Positions 44,367 to 53,606 of a stretch of 57,203 nucleotides of DNA are shown piece by piece. The notes beneath the pieces were generated by a model, which did not search any database, was not told the origin of the DNA, and was given only the letters and a program-made list of their open reading frames with translations. Position numbers and translations under genes: made by a program. The stretch spans positions 1-57,203 of the forward strand of contig CANRGO010000005.1 of the NCBI GenBank assembly GCA_947630125.1, given 5' to 3'. The stretch's first letter is position 1. Each line of letters starts with the position of its first letter. Source of the DNA: an uncultured Lachnospiraceae bacterium. Its GTDB lineage: Bacteria; Bacillota; Clostridia; Lachnospirales; Lachnospiraceae.

Positions 44367-46571
44367 ATGGATATTATAGTAAAATTGAAAGAAGAGTTAA
44401 AGATTGAGAAATGGCAGGTTGAGTCTGCGGTTAAATTAATTGATGAGGGGAATACCATTCCTTTTATTTCCAGATACCGAAAAGAAGCAACTGGAGAATT
44501 AAATGATGAAGTGCTCAGAAATCTTCATGAACGTTTACTGTATCTTCGAAACTTAGAGGATAAGAAAGCTCAAGTACTTTCCAGCATTGAAGAACAGGGC
44601 AAACTGACCGATGAGTTAAGGTTAAAGATTCTTAAAGCAGAAACCCTTGTTGTTGTGGAAGATTTATACCGTCCTTTTAGACCTAAAAGAAAAACGAGAG
44701 CTAGTATTGCAAAAGAAAAGGGATTGGAACCCTTTGCACTCTATATTCTTGAACAAGAGGCAAAGAAAACGTTGGAAGAAGAGGCTGTTCAATATCTAAA
44801 TGCAGAACTGGGAGTAGAAACCATCAAAGATGCATTGGATGGTGCAAAGGATATTCTTGCAGAAACCATTTCAGATGAAGCGGATTATCGAATTTATATT
44901 CGAAAAGCAACTTTTGAAGAAGGAAAAATCCAAAGTGTTGCGAAAGATGTAAAAACACAAAGTGTTTATGAAATGTATTATAATTATGAGGAACCTTTAA
45001 AACAAGTCGTAGGTCATCGCGTGCTTGCTTTAAACAGGGGAGAGAATGAAAAAATCTTAACCGTTAAAATAGCAGCTCCGATAGAACGAATTTTATTATT
45101 TTTAGAAAAAAAAGTGATTAAAAATGAGAATCCATATACCACGACGGTTTTAAAAGAGGTTGTTGCAGATAGTTATCAGAGATTGATTGCACCAGCAATC
45201 GAACGAGATATTCGCAATGAGTTAACAGAAAAAGCGGAAGATGGTGCAATTCGTGTATTTGGAAAAAATCTGGAGCAGCTGTTACTTCAGCCACCTATTG
45301 TTGGGAAAACAGTACTAGGATGGGATCCGGCATTTAGAACGGGTTGTAAACTAGCAGTAGTTGATCCTACAGGGAAAGTACTAGATACAAAAGTTATTTA
45401 TCCAACAGCTCCACAGAATAAAGTAGAAGAAGCCAAAAAAGAAGTGAAAAAGCTAATCGATAAGTATGGAATTTCTTTGATCTCAATAGGAAATGGAACT
45501 GCATCCAGAGAATCAGAATTGATTGTAGTAGATTTAATCAAAGAGTTAAATCAAAATATTCAGTATGTAATTGTGAATGAGGCAGGTGCATCGGTGTATT
45601 CTGCAAGTAAACTTGCAACAGAAGAATTCCCTAATTTTGACGTAGGGCAGCGAAGTGCAGCATCAATAGCGAGAAGATTACAGGATCCACTTGCAGAACT
45701 TGTAAAAATTGATCCTCAAAGTATTGGAGTTGGCCAGTATCAGCATGATATGAACCAAAAGAAACTGAGTGAAACCTTATCAGGGGTTGTTGAAGATAGT
45801 GTAAATAAAGTTGGAGTGGATTTGAATACGGCATCTGCATCTTTGCTTGAATATATTTCAGGAATAAGCAAAGTAATCGCAAAGAATATTGTGGATTATA
45901 GAGAAAAAAATGGACGTTTTGTAAGTCGAAACCAGTTGTTAAAAATACCAAAACTAGGACCAAAAGCATATGAACAGTGTGCAGGATTTATGCGTATTGT
46001 GAATGGAGAAAATCCATTAGATGCTACCAGTGTGCATCCAGAATCCTATGATGCGGCAAGAAAGCTTTTGAATAAACTTGATTTAACAATGGAAGATGTG
46101 AAAGAAGCTCAAAAGCGTGCTCAAGCAGAAAAAGGGAAAATTGAAGCAAAAAATATGGAAAGAATAAGCAGTCTCGAAAAGAAAATTACGAATAAGGAAA
46201 AACTAGCGGAAGAATTAGGAATTGGTACAATTACACTGCAGGATATTTTAAAAGAATTAGAAAAACCAGCAAGGGATCCGAGAGATAATATGCCTTTACC
46301 GATCCTAAGAAGTGATGTACTTGATATGAAGGATTTAACGCCTGGAATGATTTTAAAAGGAACAGTAAGAAATGTCATTGATTTTGGAGCATTTGTTGAT
46401 ATTGGGGTACATCAAGACGGATTAGTGCATATTTCTCAAATTACTGAAAAATTTATCAAACATCCTTTAGAAGCTGTAAGCGTAGGAGATGTGGTTGAGG
46501 TCAAGGTTTTAAGTGTTGACGTTCCAAAGAAGAGAATAGCATTAACTATGAAGTTGAATCAGAAAATATAA
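44367..46571 (+). CDS. tex: Tex-family S1 RNA-binding protein
   Basis: The 734-aa protein has the Tex order: N-terminal helical part (IPFISRYRKEATGELNDEVL), YqgF/RNase H-like domain (LGWDPAFRTGCKLAVVDPTG), helix-hairpin-helix (SGISKVIAKNIVDYREKNG and RFVSRNQLLKIPKLGPKAYEQ, read as two pieces) and a C-terminal S1 domain (GMILKGTVRNVIDFGAFVDIG). Tex binds nucleic acid and affects transcription and stress resistance. I choose ATG 44367 because the predicted transcript begins near 44332. Confidence 0.94.
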   Translation: MDIIVKLKEELKIEKWQVESAVKLIDEGNTIPFISRYRKEATGELNDEVLRNLHERLLYLRNLEDKKAQVLSSIEEQGKLTDELRLKILKAETLVVVEDLYRPFRPKRKTRASIAKEKGLEPFALYILEQEAKKTLEEEAVQYLNAELGVETIKDALDGAKDILAETISDEADYRIYIRKATFEEGKIQSVAKDVKTQSVYEMYYNYEEPLKQVVGHRVLALNRGENEKILTVKIAAPIERILLFLEKKVIKNENPYTTTVLKEVVADSYQRLIAPAIERDIRNELTEKAEDGAIRVFGKNLEQLLLQPPIVGKTVLGWDPAFRTGCKLAVVDPTGKVLDTKVIYPTAPQNKVEEAKKEVKKLIDKYGISLISIGNGTASRESELIVVDLIKELNQNIQYVIVNEAGASVYSASKLATEEFPNFDVGQRSAASIARRLQDPLAELVKIDPQSIGVGQYQHDMNQKKLSETLSGVVEDSVNKVGVDLNTASASLLEYISGISKVIAKNIVDYREKNGRFVSRNQLLKIPKLGPKAYEQCAGFMRIVNGENPLDATSVHPESYDAARKLLNKLDLTMEDVKEAQKRAQAEKGKIEAKNMERISSLEKKITNKEKLAEELGIGTITLQDILKELEKPARDPRDNMPLPILRSDVLDMKDLTPGMILKGTVRNVIDFGAFVDIGVHQDGLVHISQITEKFIKHPLEAVSVGDVVEVKVLSVDVPKKRIALTMKLNQKI

Positions 46572-46589
46572 TATTTATGCAAAAAGTGA

Positions 46590-46618
46590 TTGACAATTGA
46601 AAACGATTGTTTTATGCT
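46590..46618 (+). promoter_or_regulatory. Promoter of the ribU transcript
   Basis: TTGACA (46590-46595) and TATGCT (46613-46618) are 17 bp apart, about 45 bp before the FMN riboswitch. The spacer contains the imperfect repeat ACAAT-N8-ATTGT. Confidence 0.6.
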
Positions 46619-46660
46619 TTACATGAAAAAAGTCCTTAATAAAGAGACTTCATAGGAAAA

Positions 46661-46797
46661 GTTCTTCGGGGTTGGGTGTGATTCCCTACCGGCGGTAATG
46701 CTGTTTAACAGACAAGTCCGCGACCTGTTTATAGTTTTATAAATGGCTGATTTGGTGAGATCCCAAAACCGACAGTAAAGTCTGGATGAAAGAAGAG
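46661..46797 (+). ncRNA. FMN riboswitch (RFN element)
   Basis: The conserved RFN core is clear: CTTCGGGGTTGGGTGTGATT, CCCTACCGGCGGTAAT, AGTCCGCGAC, GATTTGGTGAGATCCC, AACCGACAGT and a closing GATGAAAGAAGA that pairs with the first TTCTTC. With the terminator at 46849 it should stop transcription of ribU when FMN is abundant. Confidence 0.97.
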
Positions 46798-46848
46798 AAA
46801 ACAAAGCTAGCTTTCAAATGAAAGTGTTCTTTGGATTTGTAATTTAGA

Positions 46849-46878
46849 CCCCAATGTATTTCTGCATTGGGGTTTTTT
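46849..46878 (+). terminator. Riboswitch-controlled terminator before ribU
   Basis: CCCCAATG (46849-46856) and CATTGGGG (46865-46872) form an 8-bp stem followed by TTTTTT. It is the expression platform of the FMN riboswitch. Confidence 0.93.
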
Positions 46879-46949
46879 GATGTTACAAAGAAGCATATTA
46901 TCATTTGATCTATGCGAAGAACTTTCCAAATAAAAAGGAGAGAAAAACT

Positions 46950-47705
46950 ATGAGTAATTTATTTCAAACAATCAACGAATTTTTTCAGGCAGTAAAAGAG
47001 AACATCGCATTTGTTCTTCAGTTTCTAGGCATTGCAGTATTGATTTTTTTTATTGCCTATGTTGCAGATCGTATTGCAAAAAAGAAGGCAGGCATTCAGG
47101 AGAAGGTTTTTACCACAAGAATGATGGCTATGGTGGGTATGTTTTCTGCAATTGCAGCAATTTTAATGCTATTCGAAATACCACTTCCTTTTTTGGCACC
47201 ATTTTTTTACAAAATAGATTTAAGTGAAGTTCCAGCCATGATAGCAACCTTTGCATTTGGACCGGTTGCAGGAGTTATGGTCGTATTTTTCAAAGTTGTT
47301 TTAAATTTATTTATCAATTCTACAACAACTGTTTTTGTTGGAGAATTTGCGAATTTTATGGTAGGTTGTAGCTTGATTTTACCAGCAGCAATCGTATATG
47401 AGTTCAAGAAAACAAAGAAAAATGCCATTACAGCGATGGCAGTAGGCACGATTGCAATGACAATCTTTGGCTCCTTCTTTAATGCGGTTTATTTGTTACC
47501 AACATTTTCTAAATTATATGGAATGGAGTTGGATGCGTTGATTGCATTTGGAACTGCAATCAATCCAAATATCACCAACGTTACAAGCTTTGTTATATTA
47601 GCAGTTGCTCCATTTAATTTAATCAAGGGAATTGCAGTATCGATTGTAACGATGATCATTTACAAGCCACTTAGCCCCATTATCAAAAGCAGACATCAGA
47701 AATAG
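46950..47705 (+). CDS. ribU: Riboflavin ECF transporter S component
   Basis: The 251-aa membrane protein has five or six spans and the segments MVGMFSAIAAILMLFEIPLPFLAPFFYKIDLSEVP (in parts), GPVAGVMVVFFKVVLNLFIN and ANFMVGCSLILPAA, all RibU-like. It binds riboflavin and joins the shared ECF module encoded elsewhere. The FMN riboswitch upstream supports this. ATG 46950 is chosen because AAGGAG lies nine nt before it. A first membrane span before the RibU core makes it somewhat longer than the usual 190-210 residues. Confidence 0.93.
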   Translation: MSNLFQTINEFFQAVKENIAFVLQFLGIAVLIFFIAYVADRIAKKKAGIQEKVFTTRMMAMVGMFSAIAAILMLFEIPLPFLAPFFYKIDLSEVPAMIATFAFGPVAGVMVVFFKVVLNLFINSTTTVFVGEFANFMVGCSLILPAAIVYEFKKTKKNAITAMAVGTIAMTIFGSFFNAVYLLPTFSKLYGMELDALIAFGTAINPNITNVTSFVILAVAPFNLIKGIAVSIVTMIIYKPLSPIIKSRHQK

Positions 47706-47732
47706 ATTTTAGGTTAATAGAATTCAAGTACG

Positions 47733-47770
47733 AAGAATATCCATTGAAAAAATGGGTATTCTTTTTTTAT
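47733..47770 (+). terminator. Terminator after ribU
   Basis: A 13-bp stem (47733-47745 with 47751-47763, one T-G pair) and a GAAAA loop are followed by a T tract. Confidence 0.93.
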
Positions 47771-47821
47771 ACTTAGATATAAATAAAAATAAAAAATTAA
47801 ATAATATTAAGAAATTAATGA

Positions 47822-47876
47822 TTGACAAATTTGTATCATTATATTACTGTATTAGGAGAATAGTACAATAATACAA
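47822..47876 (+). promoter_or_regulatory. Promoter and long inverted repeat of the MacAB-like operon
   Basis: TTGACA (47822-47827) and TACTGT (47845-47850) are 17 bp apart. A 16-bp arm at 47831-47846 matches the reverse complement of 47861-47876 at 13 of 16 positions, centred on the start region. Such a site would suit a TetR- or MarR-type repressor, but no regulator gene is near. Confidence 0.5.
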
Positions 47877-47887
47877 AGGAGCAAACC

Positions 47888-48598
47888 ATGGAAGCGTTAA
47901 TTGAAATACAGGATATGTGTAAAATCTATAATCCTGGAGAAAACGAAGTAAGAGCCCTAGATCATGTAAGCCTTACCATTAAAAAAGGTGAATTTGTAGC
48001 AATTATAGGTCAGTCAGGTTCCGGAAAATCCACGTTAATGAACATGTTGGGGTGTTTGGATATTCCTACCAGTGGTACTTATATTTTGAATGGGCAGGAT
48101 GTTTCACAAATGGAAGACAACGAGTTATCGGATATTCGAAATAAGGAGATTGGCTTTATTTTCCAAGGGTTTAATCTGATACCGAATCTCACTGCATTTG
48201 AAAATGTTGAGTTACCTTTGATTTATCGAGGGGTAAGTAAGCACAAACGAAAAGAGTTGTCAGAGGAAGCACTTGAAAAAGTGGGACTAATAAATCGTAT
48301 GACACATAAACCTTCAGAAATGTCAGGAGGACAACAGCAAAGAGTTGCGATTGCAAGAGCGATTGCACAAGCACCACCAATTATTCTTGCAGATGAACCC
48401 ACTGGAAATCTGGATTCTGTTTCTACGGTAGAAATCATTGGTATTTTAAAAGGTCTTCATCAGGCAGGAAGCACCATTATCTTAATCACACATAGTAATG
48501 AAATTGCGGAAGAAGCGAAAAGAGTCATAAAAGTAAAAGATGGAAAAGTAGAAGCAGACTATTTGAATGAGGAGAGGGATCATGAAAAAAGAGCGTAA
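47888..48598 (+). CDS. ABC transporter ATPase, MacB/LolD type
   Basis: The 236-aa ATPase has Walker A GQSGSGKST, Q-loop FIFQGFNLIPNLTA, signature MSGGQQQRVAIARAIA, Walker B IILADEPTGNLD and ITHSN. FQGFNLIP and DEPTGNLD are typical of the MacB/LolD/FtsE branch. The adaptor and permease genes follow, forming a tripartite export or mechanotransmission system. It overlaps the adaptor gene by 17 nt. Confidence 0.92.
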   Translation: MEALIEIQDMCKIYNPGENEVRALDHVSLTIKKGEFVAIIGQSGSGKSTLMNMLGCLDIPTSGTYILNGQDVSQMEDNELSDIRNKEIGFIFQGFNLIPNLTAFENVELPLIYRGVSKHKRKELSEEALEKVGLINRMTHKPSEMSGGQQQRVAIARAIAQAPPIILADEPTGNLDSVSTVEIIGILKGLHQAGSTIILITHSNEIAEEAKRVIKVKDGKVEADYLNEERDHEKRA

Positions 48599-50066
48599 AA
48601 TGAAAAAAAAGAAATTAAAAATAGGTAGAATTATTTTGTTGACTGCCCTTGTTGCAGTAGTAGGGGTAATATTATTTTTTCGATATCAAAACAATAATAT
48701 GCCTTTAATTGTAGAAACACAAAAAGCCACAACAGGTGATATCAGTAATGAACTTATGACAAGTGGTTCTGTTGTGAGTGAAGAAATGAAATACTACTTT
48801 CAGGAAGTAAATGCAAAAGTTGATGAACTTACCGTAAAAACAGGAGATGCAGTTGAAAAGGATCAGATACTTGTGACTTATGATACAAGCCAACTGGAGT
48901 CTGAATTATATAAGTTGCAATTACAACAGGGAGCATCAGGAGCTGATTATGCGGGAACACTTGCAAAAGATAAAGAGAGTAAAATCAAAGTAACAGATGC
49001 TACCAATAATATCAATAATGTAGAACCAATGATAGAATTTCAGGAACAGCATGTAAAGGATTTGCGTAATAATCTTTCAAAAGCACAAACGGATGAACGA
49101 AAAAAACTAACTGACTCTCAGTATCAGTTAAATATCCAAATTTCCAATGTGCAGTATGAAATAGCAAATGTAACACATACAGCAGATGAACTTGCCGCAT
49201 TGGAAGCACAACTAAAGAATCTGAATCAAAGTTTACAAAGTGTCGCAAATCAATTGACTACAATGGATATGAAGGATTCTTATCTTAAAATGCAAAAAGA
49301 GTTAGAAGAGCAAGAATCTGTACTTGCAGGACTTAAGACATTCCTTGCGGAACAGGAAGCTATTAAAAATAGTTCAGAGCCTGCAGTGTTGACAGGCTAC
49401 AGTAAAGAACAGTTATCAAAAAATAAGACGCTTACAGATTTTAATGTGAGTGAATTAGAACTAGATATTCAAAAAGCGAAAGAGGGAATTAAAGCAGAAT
49501 TCTCTGGAATTGTAACAGATGTTCAGGCTGTAGAAGGCGCAACTCTTATGTCGGGTGCAAGTGTATTAACTCTTGCAAATGCTGAACAATTGAAGGTAAC
49601 GATATCTTTATCCAAATACGACCTTGCGAATCTTAAGTTAGGGCAGGAAGCAGCAATTACGATCAATGAAAAAGAATATATTGGGACAGTAAGTAGAATA
49701 AATCGTATGGCAACATTAAATACTGCAGGAGCAGCTATGGTTTCAGCAGATATTCACATTGAAAATCCTGACGATAATATTTTTCTGGGAATTGAAGCAA
49801 AAGTAAGGATTGAGACAGCAAATAAAAAAAATGTACTGTTGGTTCCAGCTGCTGCTGTTAATACAGACATCAATGGTGACTTTGTATATGTTTTGGTAAA
49901 TGGAATTGTGGAGAAAAGAGTTGTCAAAACTGGAATTTCCTCTGTTACAAACATTGAAATTTTAGAAGGATTAGAAGAAAATGAGGAAGTGATCACAACC
50001 ATATCAACGGAGCTTCAGGAAGGTATGCAGGTAATGGTATTGCCAAGCGTTGAGACTGTTGAGTAA
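48582..50066 (+). CDS. Membrane fusion (MacA/HlyD-like) adaptor protein
   Basis: The 494-aa protein starts at ATG 48582 behind GGAGAGGG and has a basic start and one membrane anchor (about 15-35). A barrel-sandwich half (VDELTVKTGDAVEKDQILVTYD) comes next, then a long coiled coil at about 110-270 rich in Gln, Asn, Glu and Lys. The second lipoyl half (IKAEFSGIVTDVQAVEGATLMSG) and beta-barrel and membrane-proximal domains complete it. It bridges the permease to the outside. In a Gram-positive cell it probably reaches through the wall; the cargo is unknown. Confidence 0.9.
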   Translation: MKKERKMKKKKLKIGRIILLTALVAVVGVILFFRYQNNNMPLIVETQKATTGDISNELMTSGSVVSEEMKYYFQEVNAKVDELTVKTGDAVEKDQILVTYDTSQLESELYKLQLQQGASGADYAGTLAKDKESKIKVTDATNNINNVEPMIEFQEQHVKDLRNNLSKAQTDERKKLTDSQYQLNIQISNVQYEIANVTHTADELAALEAQLKNLNQSLQSVANQLTTMDMKDSYLKMQKELEEQESVLAGLKTFLAEQEAIKNSSEPAVLTGYSKEQLSKNKTLTDFNVSELELDIQKAKEGIKAEFSGIVTDVQAVEGATLMSGASVLTLANAEQLKVTISLSKYDLANLKLGQEAAITINEKEYIGTVSRINRMATLNTAGAAMVSADIHIENPDDNIFLGIEAKVRIETANKKNVLLVPAAAVNTDINGDFVYVLVNGIVEKRVVKTGISSVTNIEILEGLEENEEVITTISTELQEGMQVMVLPSVETVE

Positions 50067-50090
50067 AGATTGATTTGGAAGGGAGTTCAC

Positions 50091-51308
50091 ATGTGGCAAA
50101 TTATTGAATATATAAAAATTGCTTTTATGAATATACGAAGCAACAAAGGCAGGTCAATTTTGACAATGCTAGGGATAATAATTGGAATTTCATCAGTGAT
50201 TATGATTATATCTGTAGGAGCTGGTGTAACAAAGCAAGTAAATGGAGAGTTAAACTCCATATCCGGAGGTCAACTTTATCTCTATACACAACCAGATGAC
50301 TCTGGAAAATATATAAGTTTTACTTCGGAAGACTTTGAACTTTTGATGGAAGAGGTTGAACATGTAAAAGGTGTCACACCTTCTTATACCTTAGGAGGAA
50401 CTGTCTATGCGAATAAAGGAGACTTTGAAGGAAGAGTAACCGCTGGTACAGAAAGTCTTGAATTTATTAATAGTGATCCCATCATAAAAGGAAATTATTT
50501 TTCGAAAGAAGATTATGTTGCTGGAAAGCAGGTCTGTATCCTGACAGAAAAAAGTGCGATTTTATTATATGGAACAACCGATGTTATCGGTATGGATCTA
50601 GAAATCACATTATATGGAATGAGCCGAGAATTTACGGTGGTTGGAATTAGAAAAAATAATGCATCACAACTAATGGGAATGATGGGTGGTATGGATGAGG
50701 TTGCAGAAGTAGAAATCCCCATTTCTGTTTTAAATAGTTATGGCTTTATGATAGATTCCTTTGAAGGATTTTATATTATTGCTGATTCATCCGATAAAAC
50801 TACAGAAGTTGCAGAAAATACCATTGCACTTTTAGAGGCGAAGAAAAATGTGAGAAACCAAGGTTTGATTCAAATACAGAATTTTAATGATATTATGGGT
50901 CAGGTTAATTCTGTGCTTGGTTATATCCAGATGTTTGTGGCATTTGTTGCAGCAATTTCGCTTTTGGTGGGTGGAATTGGAGTTATGAATATTATGCTGG
51001 TATCTGTAACAGAAAGAACAAGAGAGATTGGAATTCGAAAAGCTCTTGGAGCAAGGACAGCATCGGTCTTGTTACAATTTTTATCAGAGTCAGCGATTAT
51101 CACCTTGATTGGTGGAATCATAGGAATTATTATTGGCTATTTAGGTGCCTTGTTAATTGGTGCGATTATTGATATTCCACCATCCATTAGTGTTAAGGTT
51201 ATTTTAGGAGCCGCACTATTTTCTTCTTCCGTTGGAATTTTCTTTGGAATATATCCAGCCAGAAAAGCAGCCTCATTAAGTCCGATTGAAGCCCTTCGCC
51301 ATGATTAG
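50091..51308 (+). CDS. MacB-like ABC permease (FtsX domain)
   Basis: The 405-aa permease has one N-terminal span after an amphipathic start (AFMNIRSNKGRSILTMLGI), a large extracytoplasmic MacB_PCD domain, and three C-terminal FtsX spans. GGIGVMNIMLVSVTERTREIGIRKALGA and IYPARKAASLSPIEALRHD are near-diagnostic. The start at ATG 50091 has GGAAGGGAG five nt before it. With the preceding ATPase and adaptor it would export a peptide, antibiotic or lipid. Confidence 0.93.
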   Translation: MWQIIEYIKIAFMNIRSNKGRSILTMLGIIIGISSVIMIISVGAGVTKQVNGELNSISGGQLYLYTQPDDSGKYISFTSEDFELLMEEVEHVKGVTPSYTLGGTVYANKGDFEGRVTAGTESLEFINSDPIIKGNYFSKEDYVAGKQVCILTEKSAILLYGTTDVIGMDLEITLYGMSREFTVVGIRKNNASQLMGMMGGMDEVAEVEIPISVLNSYGFMIDSFEGFYIIADSSDKTTEVAENTIALLEAKKNVRNQGLIQIQNFNDIMGQVNSVLGYIQMFVAFVAAISLLVGGIGVMNIMLVSVTERTREIGIRKALGARTASVLLQFLSESAIITLIGGIIGIIIGYLGALLIGAIIDIPPSISVKVILGAALFSSSVGIFFGIYPARKAASLSPIEALRHD

Positions 51309-51318
51309 TAAGATAACC

Positions 51319-51389
51319 TTGCTCTTTTTTTAAAATTCGTTATAATAGAAATAGTAGATTTTATAAGCACCTACAGCGTAGGTGCTTAT
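51319..51389 (+). promoter_or_regulatory. Promoter followed by a leader hairpin before the YcxB-like gene
   Basis: TTGCTC (51319-51324) and TATAAT (51341-51346) are 16 bp apart. A perfect 12-bp stem (51363-51374 with 51378-51389) with an AGC loop comes after the expected start near 51353. Only ATTT follows it. It may terminate the MacAB-like operon or act in the leader of the next gene. Confidence 0.5.
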
Positions 51390-51439
51390 TTAAAATCAAA
51401 GGATTTAAAGTAAGGAAAGAAGATAAAGGCAGGAAAAAA

Positions 51440-51919
51440 ATGCAACTTACATTTGAAGTTAAAATTGACTCGCGTATACTTTATGATTACTTATTGCAAC
51501 ATACCTATAAGAGCCCCTCTGGGTTGGTAGGTACATTGGTAGGCTTTGTTATTTTTTTGGGATTCTTAAAGTTTGAGTATCCCATTTACCTCATTGCATC
51601 CCTTGTTTTAATTGGGTATTTACCTTGGACATTGTATTTGAAATCGAAACAACAAGCACTAACAAATCCTGTTTTTAAAAACCCCATTTTATATGAATTG
51701 AACGACGAAGGTATGGTGGTTCGTTCTGGAGAAGAAGAGGTTCGTGTGCCTTGGGATTCTATGTACAAAGCTGTTTCGACTGGAAAAAGTATAATATTAT
51801 ATACCTCTAAAATACATGCTACAATTTTTCCTAGAAAAGATTTAAAGGATCTTACCATTCCGGTCATTGAGATGATATCCACACATATGCCTCCAAAAAA
51901 AGTTAATATTCGAAATTAA
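51440..51919 (+). CDS. YcxB-like membrane protein
   Basis: The 159-aa protein has two close membrane spans at about 28-65 and a C-terminal beta-rich domain (LNDEGMVVRSGEEEVRVPWDSMYKAVSTGKSIILY and FPRKDL, read in parts), the YcxB arrangement. PH-like membrane-associated function is assumed for the family; nothing specific is known. It precedes tsaE at 39 bp. Confidence 0.8.
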   Translation: MQLTFEVKIDSRILYDYLLQHTYKSPSGLVGTLVGFVIFLGFLKFEYPIYLIASLVLIGYLPWTLYLKSKQQALTNPVFKNPILYELNDEGMVVRSGEEEVRVPWDSMYKAVSTGKSIILYTSKIHATIFPRKDLKDLTIPVIEMISTHMPPKKVNIRN

Positions 51920-51958
51920 ACGACCTATAAAGAATAGAAAGATAGAAAGAGTTATACT

Positions 51959-52411
51959 ATGATAATAGAAACAAGCAGTCAAAAAGAGACCTTTGAAATT
52001 GCCCAAAAGTTAGGTGAAATGGCAAATCCTGGAGATGTTTTCACCCTTCACGGAGATTTGGGAGTAGGGAAAACCGTTTTTAGCCAGGGCTTTGGGAAAG
52101 GGCTTGGAATTTCTGAGCCTATTAATAGCCCAACCTTTACCATTTTACAAGTTTATGATAGTGGACGTCTTCCATTTTTTCATTTTGATGTATATCGAAT
52201 TGGAGATTTGGATGAGATGGATGAAATCGGATATGAGGATTGCTTTTATTCCAATGGAGTTAGTCTGGTTGAATGGGCAGAATTAATCGAACCTTTAATT
52301 CCTGAACATGCGATTCATGTTACAATAGAAAAAAATCTTGAGAAGGGTTTTGACTATCGAAAAATAACAATAGAAAACATGAGGTATGAGGATGAAAATT
52401 CTAGCGATTGA
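51959..52411 (+). CDS. tsaE: tRNA t6A modification ATPase TsaE
   Basis: The 150-aa P-loop protein has LHGDLGVGKTVFSQGFGKGLG, SPTFTILQVY, FHFDVYRIGDLDEMDEIGYEDCF and LVEWAELIEPLIP, all TsaE motifs. It drives the TsaBD complex that makes N6-threonylcarbamoyladenosine at tRNA position 37. tsaB and tsaD lie nearby. Its end overlaps tsaB by 20 nt. Confidence 0.95.
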   Translation: MIIETSSQKETFEIAQKLGEMANPGDVFTLHGDLGVGKTVFSQGFGKGLGISEPINSPTFTILQVYDSGRLPFFHFDVYRIGDLDEMDEIGYEDCFYSNGVSLVEWAELIEPLIPEHAIHVTIEKNLEKGFDYRKITIENMRYEDENSSD

Positions 52412-53135
52412 TACATCTGGATTGGTAGCATCAGTGGCCTATCTGGAAGATACGATGCTGATTGGTGAATTTACAACCAATCATAAGCAAACGCACTCTG
52501 AAACATTAATGCCTATGTTACAGAATTTAACCAAAATGCTACAACAGGACATCTATACCATTGATGCCATTGCCATTGCTAGTGGACCCGGTTCATTTAC
52601 AGGGTTACGTATAGGATCAGCAACAGCAAAGGGCCTCGGTTTGGCTTTGGATGTTCCTTTAATACCAGTGAAAACAGTAGAAGCACTAGCCTATCAGTTT
52701 TATGGATCAAAGAATCTGATTTGTCCTTTGATGGATGCAAGAAGAAATCAAGTTTATACAGGACTCTATGAATTTATAGATGAAAAAAATGAGCAGGACA
52801 ATCAAGTTGATTTTGCATTTCATATTATTAAGGAACAATGTGCAATGTCAATTTTTGATATAATAGATAATATTAATGAATTGGGACGTGAAGTAATTTT
52901 TCTGGGAGATGGTGTTCCAGTCTATGAAAATGATTTAAAGGAACGATTAAGGGTTCCTTATAGTTTAGCGCCCGCTAGCCATAATCGTCAACGAGCAGCA
53001 CTGGTCGGTCTGGTTGGAATCAAAGCATTTCAGAGTGGAAAAGCAGTTACTGCGGATGACTTTGAACCAGATTATCTACGCTTATCTCAGGCAGAGCGAG
53101 AGTTAAATGAGAAAACGGAGAAAGCTCATGCATAA
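52392..53135 (+). CDS. tsaB: tRNA t6A modification protein TsaB
   Basis: The 247-aa protein begins MKILAIDTSGLVASVAYLED and has IAIASGPGSFTGLRIGSATAKGLGLA, the TsaB signature. It is an ASKHA-fold scaffold lacking the active site of its partner TsaD. ATG 52392, seven nt after GAGG, is the likely start. It overlaps rimI slightly. Confidence 0.94.
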   Translation: MKILAIDTSGLVASVAYLEDTMLIGEFTTNHKQTHSETLMPMLQNLTKMLQQDIYTIDAIAIASGPGSFTGLRIGSATAKGLGLALDVPLIPVKTVEALAYQFYGSKNLICPLMDARRNQVYTGLYEFIDEKNEQDNQVDFAFHIIKEQCAMSIFDIIDNINELGREVIFLGDGVPVYENDLKERLRVPYSLAPASHNRQRAALVGLVGIKAFQSGKAVTADDFEPDYLRLSQAERELNEKTEKAHA

Positions 53136-53592
53136 AGGGAATCCATGCATTCAATACCGTATTATGGAAGAAAAAGATCTTGATCAAGTTTGTGAAATAG
53201 AACAGGAAACATTTTCCCAGCCATGGAAAAGAGAAGATTTCTTGCAAATGATACAGCAGGATCACTCTCTTTATATTGTTGCGGTGCAGAATGAAACAGA
53301 AATCGTTATCGGTGGTTGTGGAGTTCGAAACATTCTTGGTGAGGGAGAAATCACAAATGTGGTTATTCGTAAAGAATATCGGAATCAAGGCTTCGCATAT
53401 ATGATGTTGCAAGAACTGATATTGCAAGGAGAGGCAATTGGAATTACAGATTATACCTTGGAAGTTAGAGAAAGTAATCTTGCAGCTATTAATCTTTATA
53501 AAAAATTAGACTTTCATATAGAAGGAATTCGTAAAAATTTTTATGAAAAACCAATGGAAAATGGTATTATTATGTGGAAGAGAAAAAAATAG
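53128..53592 (+). CDS. rimI: Ribosomal protein S18-alanine N-acetyltransferase
   Basis: The 154-aa GNAT protein has the acetyl-CoA motif VVIRKEYRNQGFAYMMLQELI, then ITDYTLEVRESNLAAINLYKKLDF and FYEKPMENGIIMWKR. The Glu and Tyr near the end are the RimI catalytic type. It acetylates the S18 N-terminus. Start ATG 53128 has GGAG seven nt before it. The tsaB-rimI pairing is very common. Confidence 0.92.
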   Translation: MHKGNPCIQYRIMEEKDLDQVCEIEQETFSQPWKREDFLQMIQQDHSLYIVAVQNETEIVIGGCGVRNILGEGEITNVVIRKEYRNQGFAYMMLQELILQGEAIGITDYTLEVRESNLAAINLYKKLDFHIEGIRKNFYEKPMENGIIMWKRKK

Positions 53593-53606
53593 TTTAGGAG
53601 TATTGA

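Noticed and set aside
46596-46612. cre or Fur site in the ribU promoter spacer
   Set aside because: TGAAAACGATTG is only a partial cre match lacking the final CA, and Fur repeats are not present. The FMN riboswitch explains regulation.
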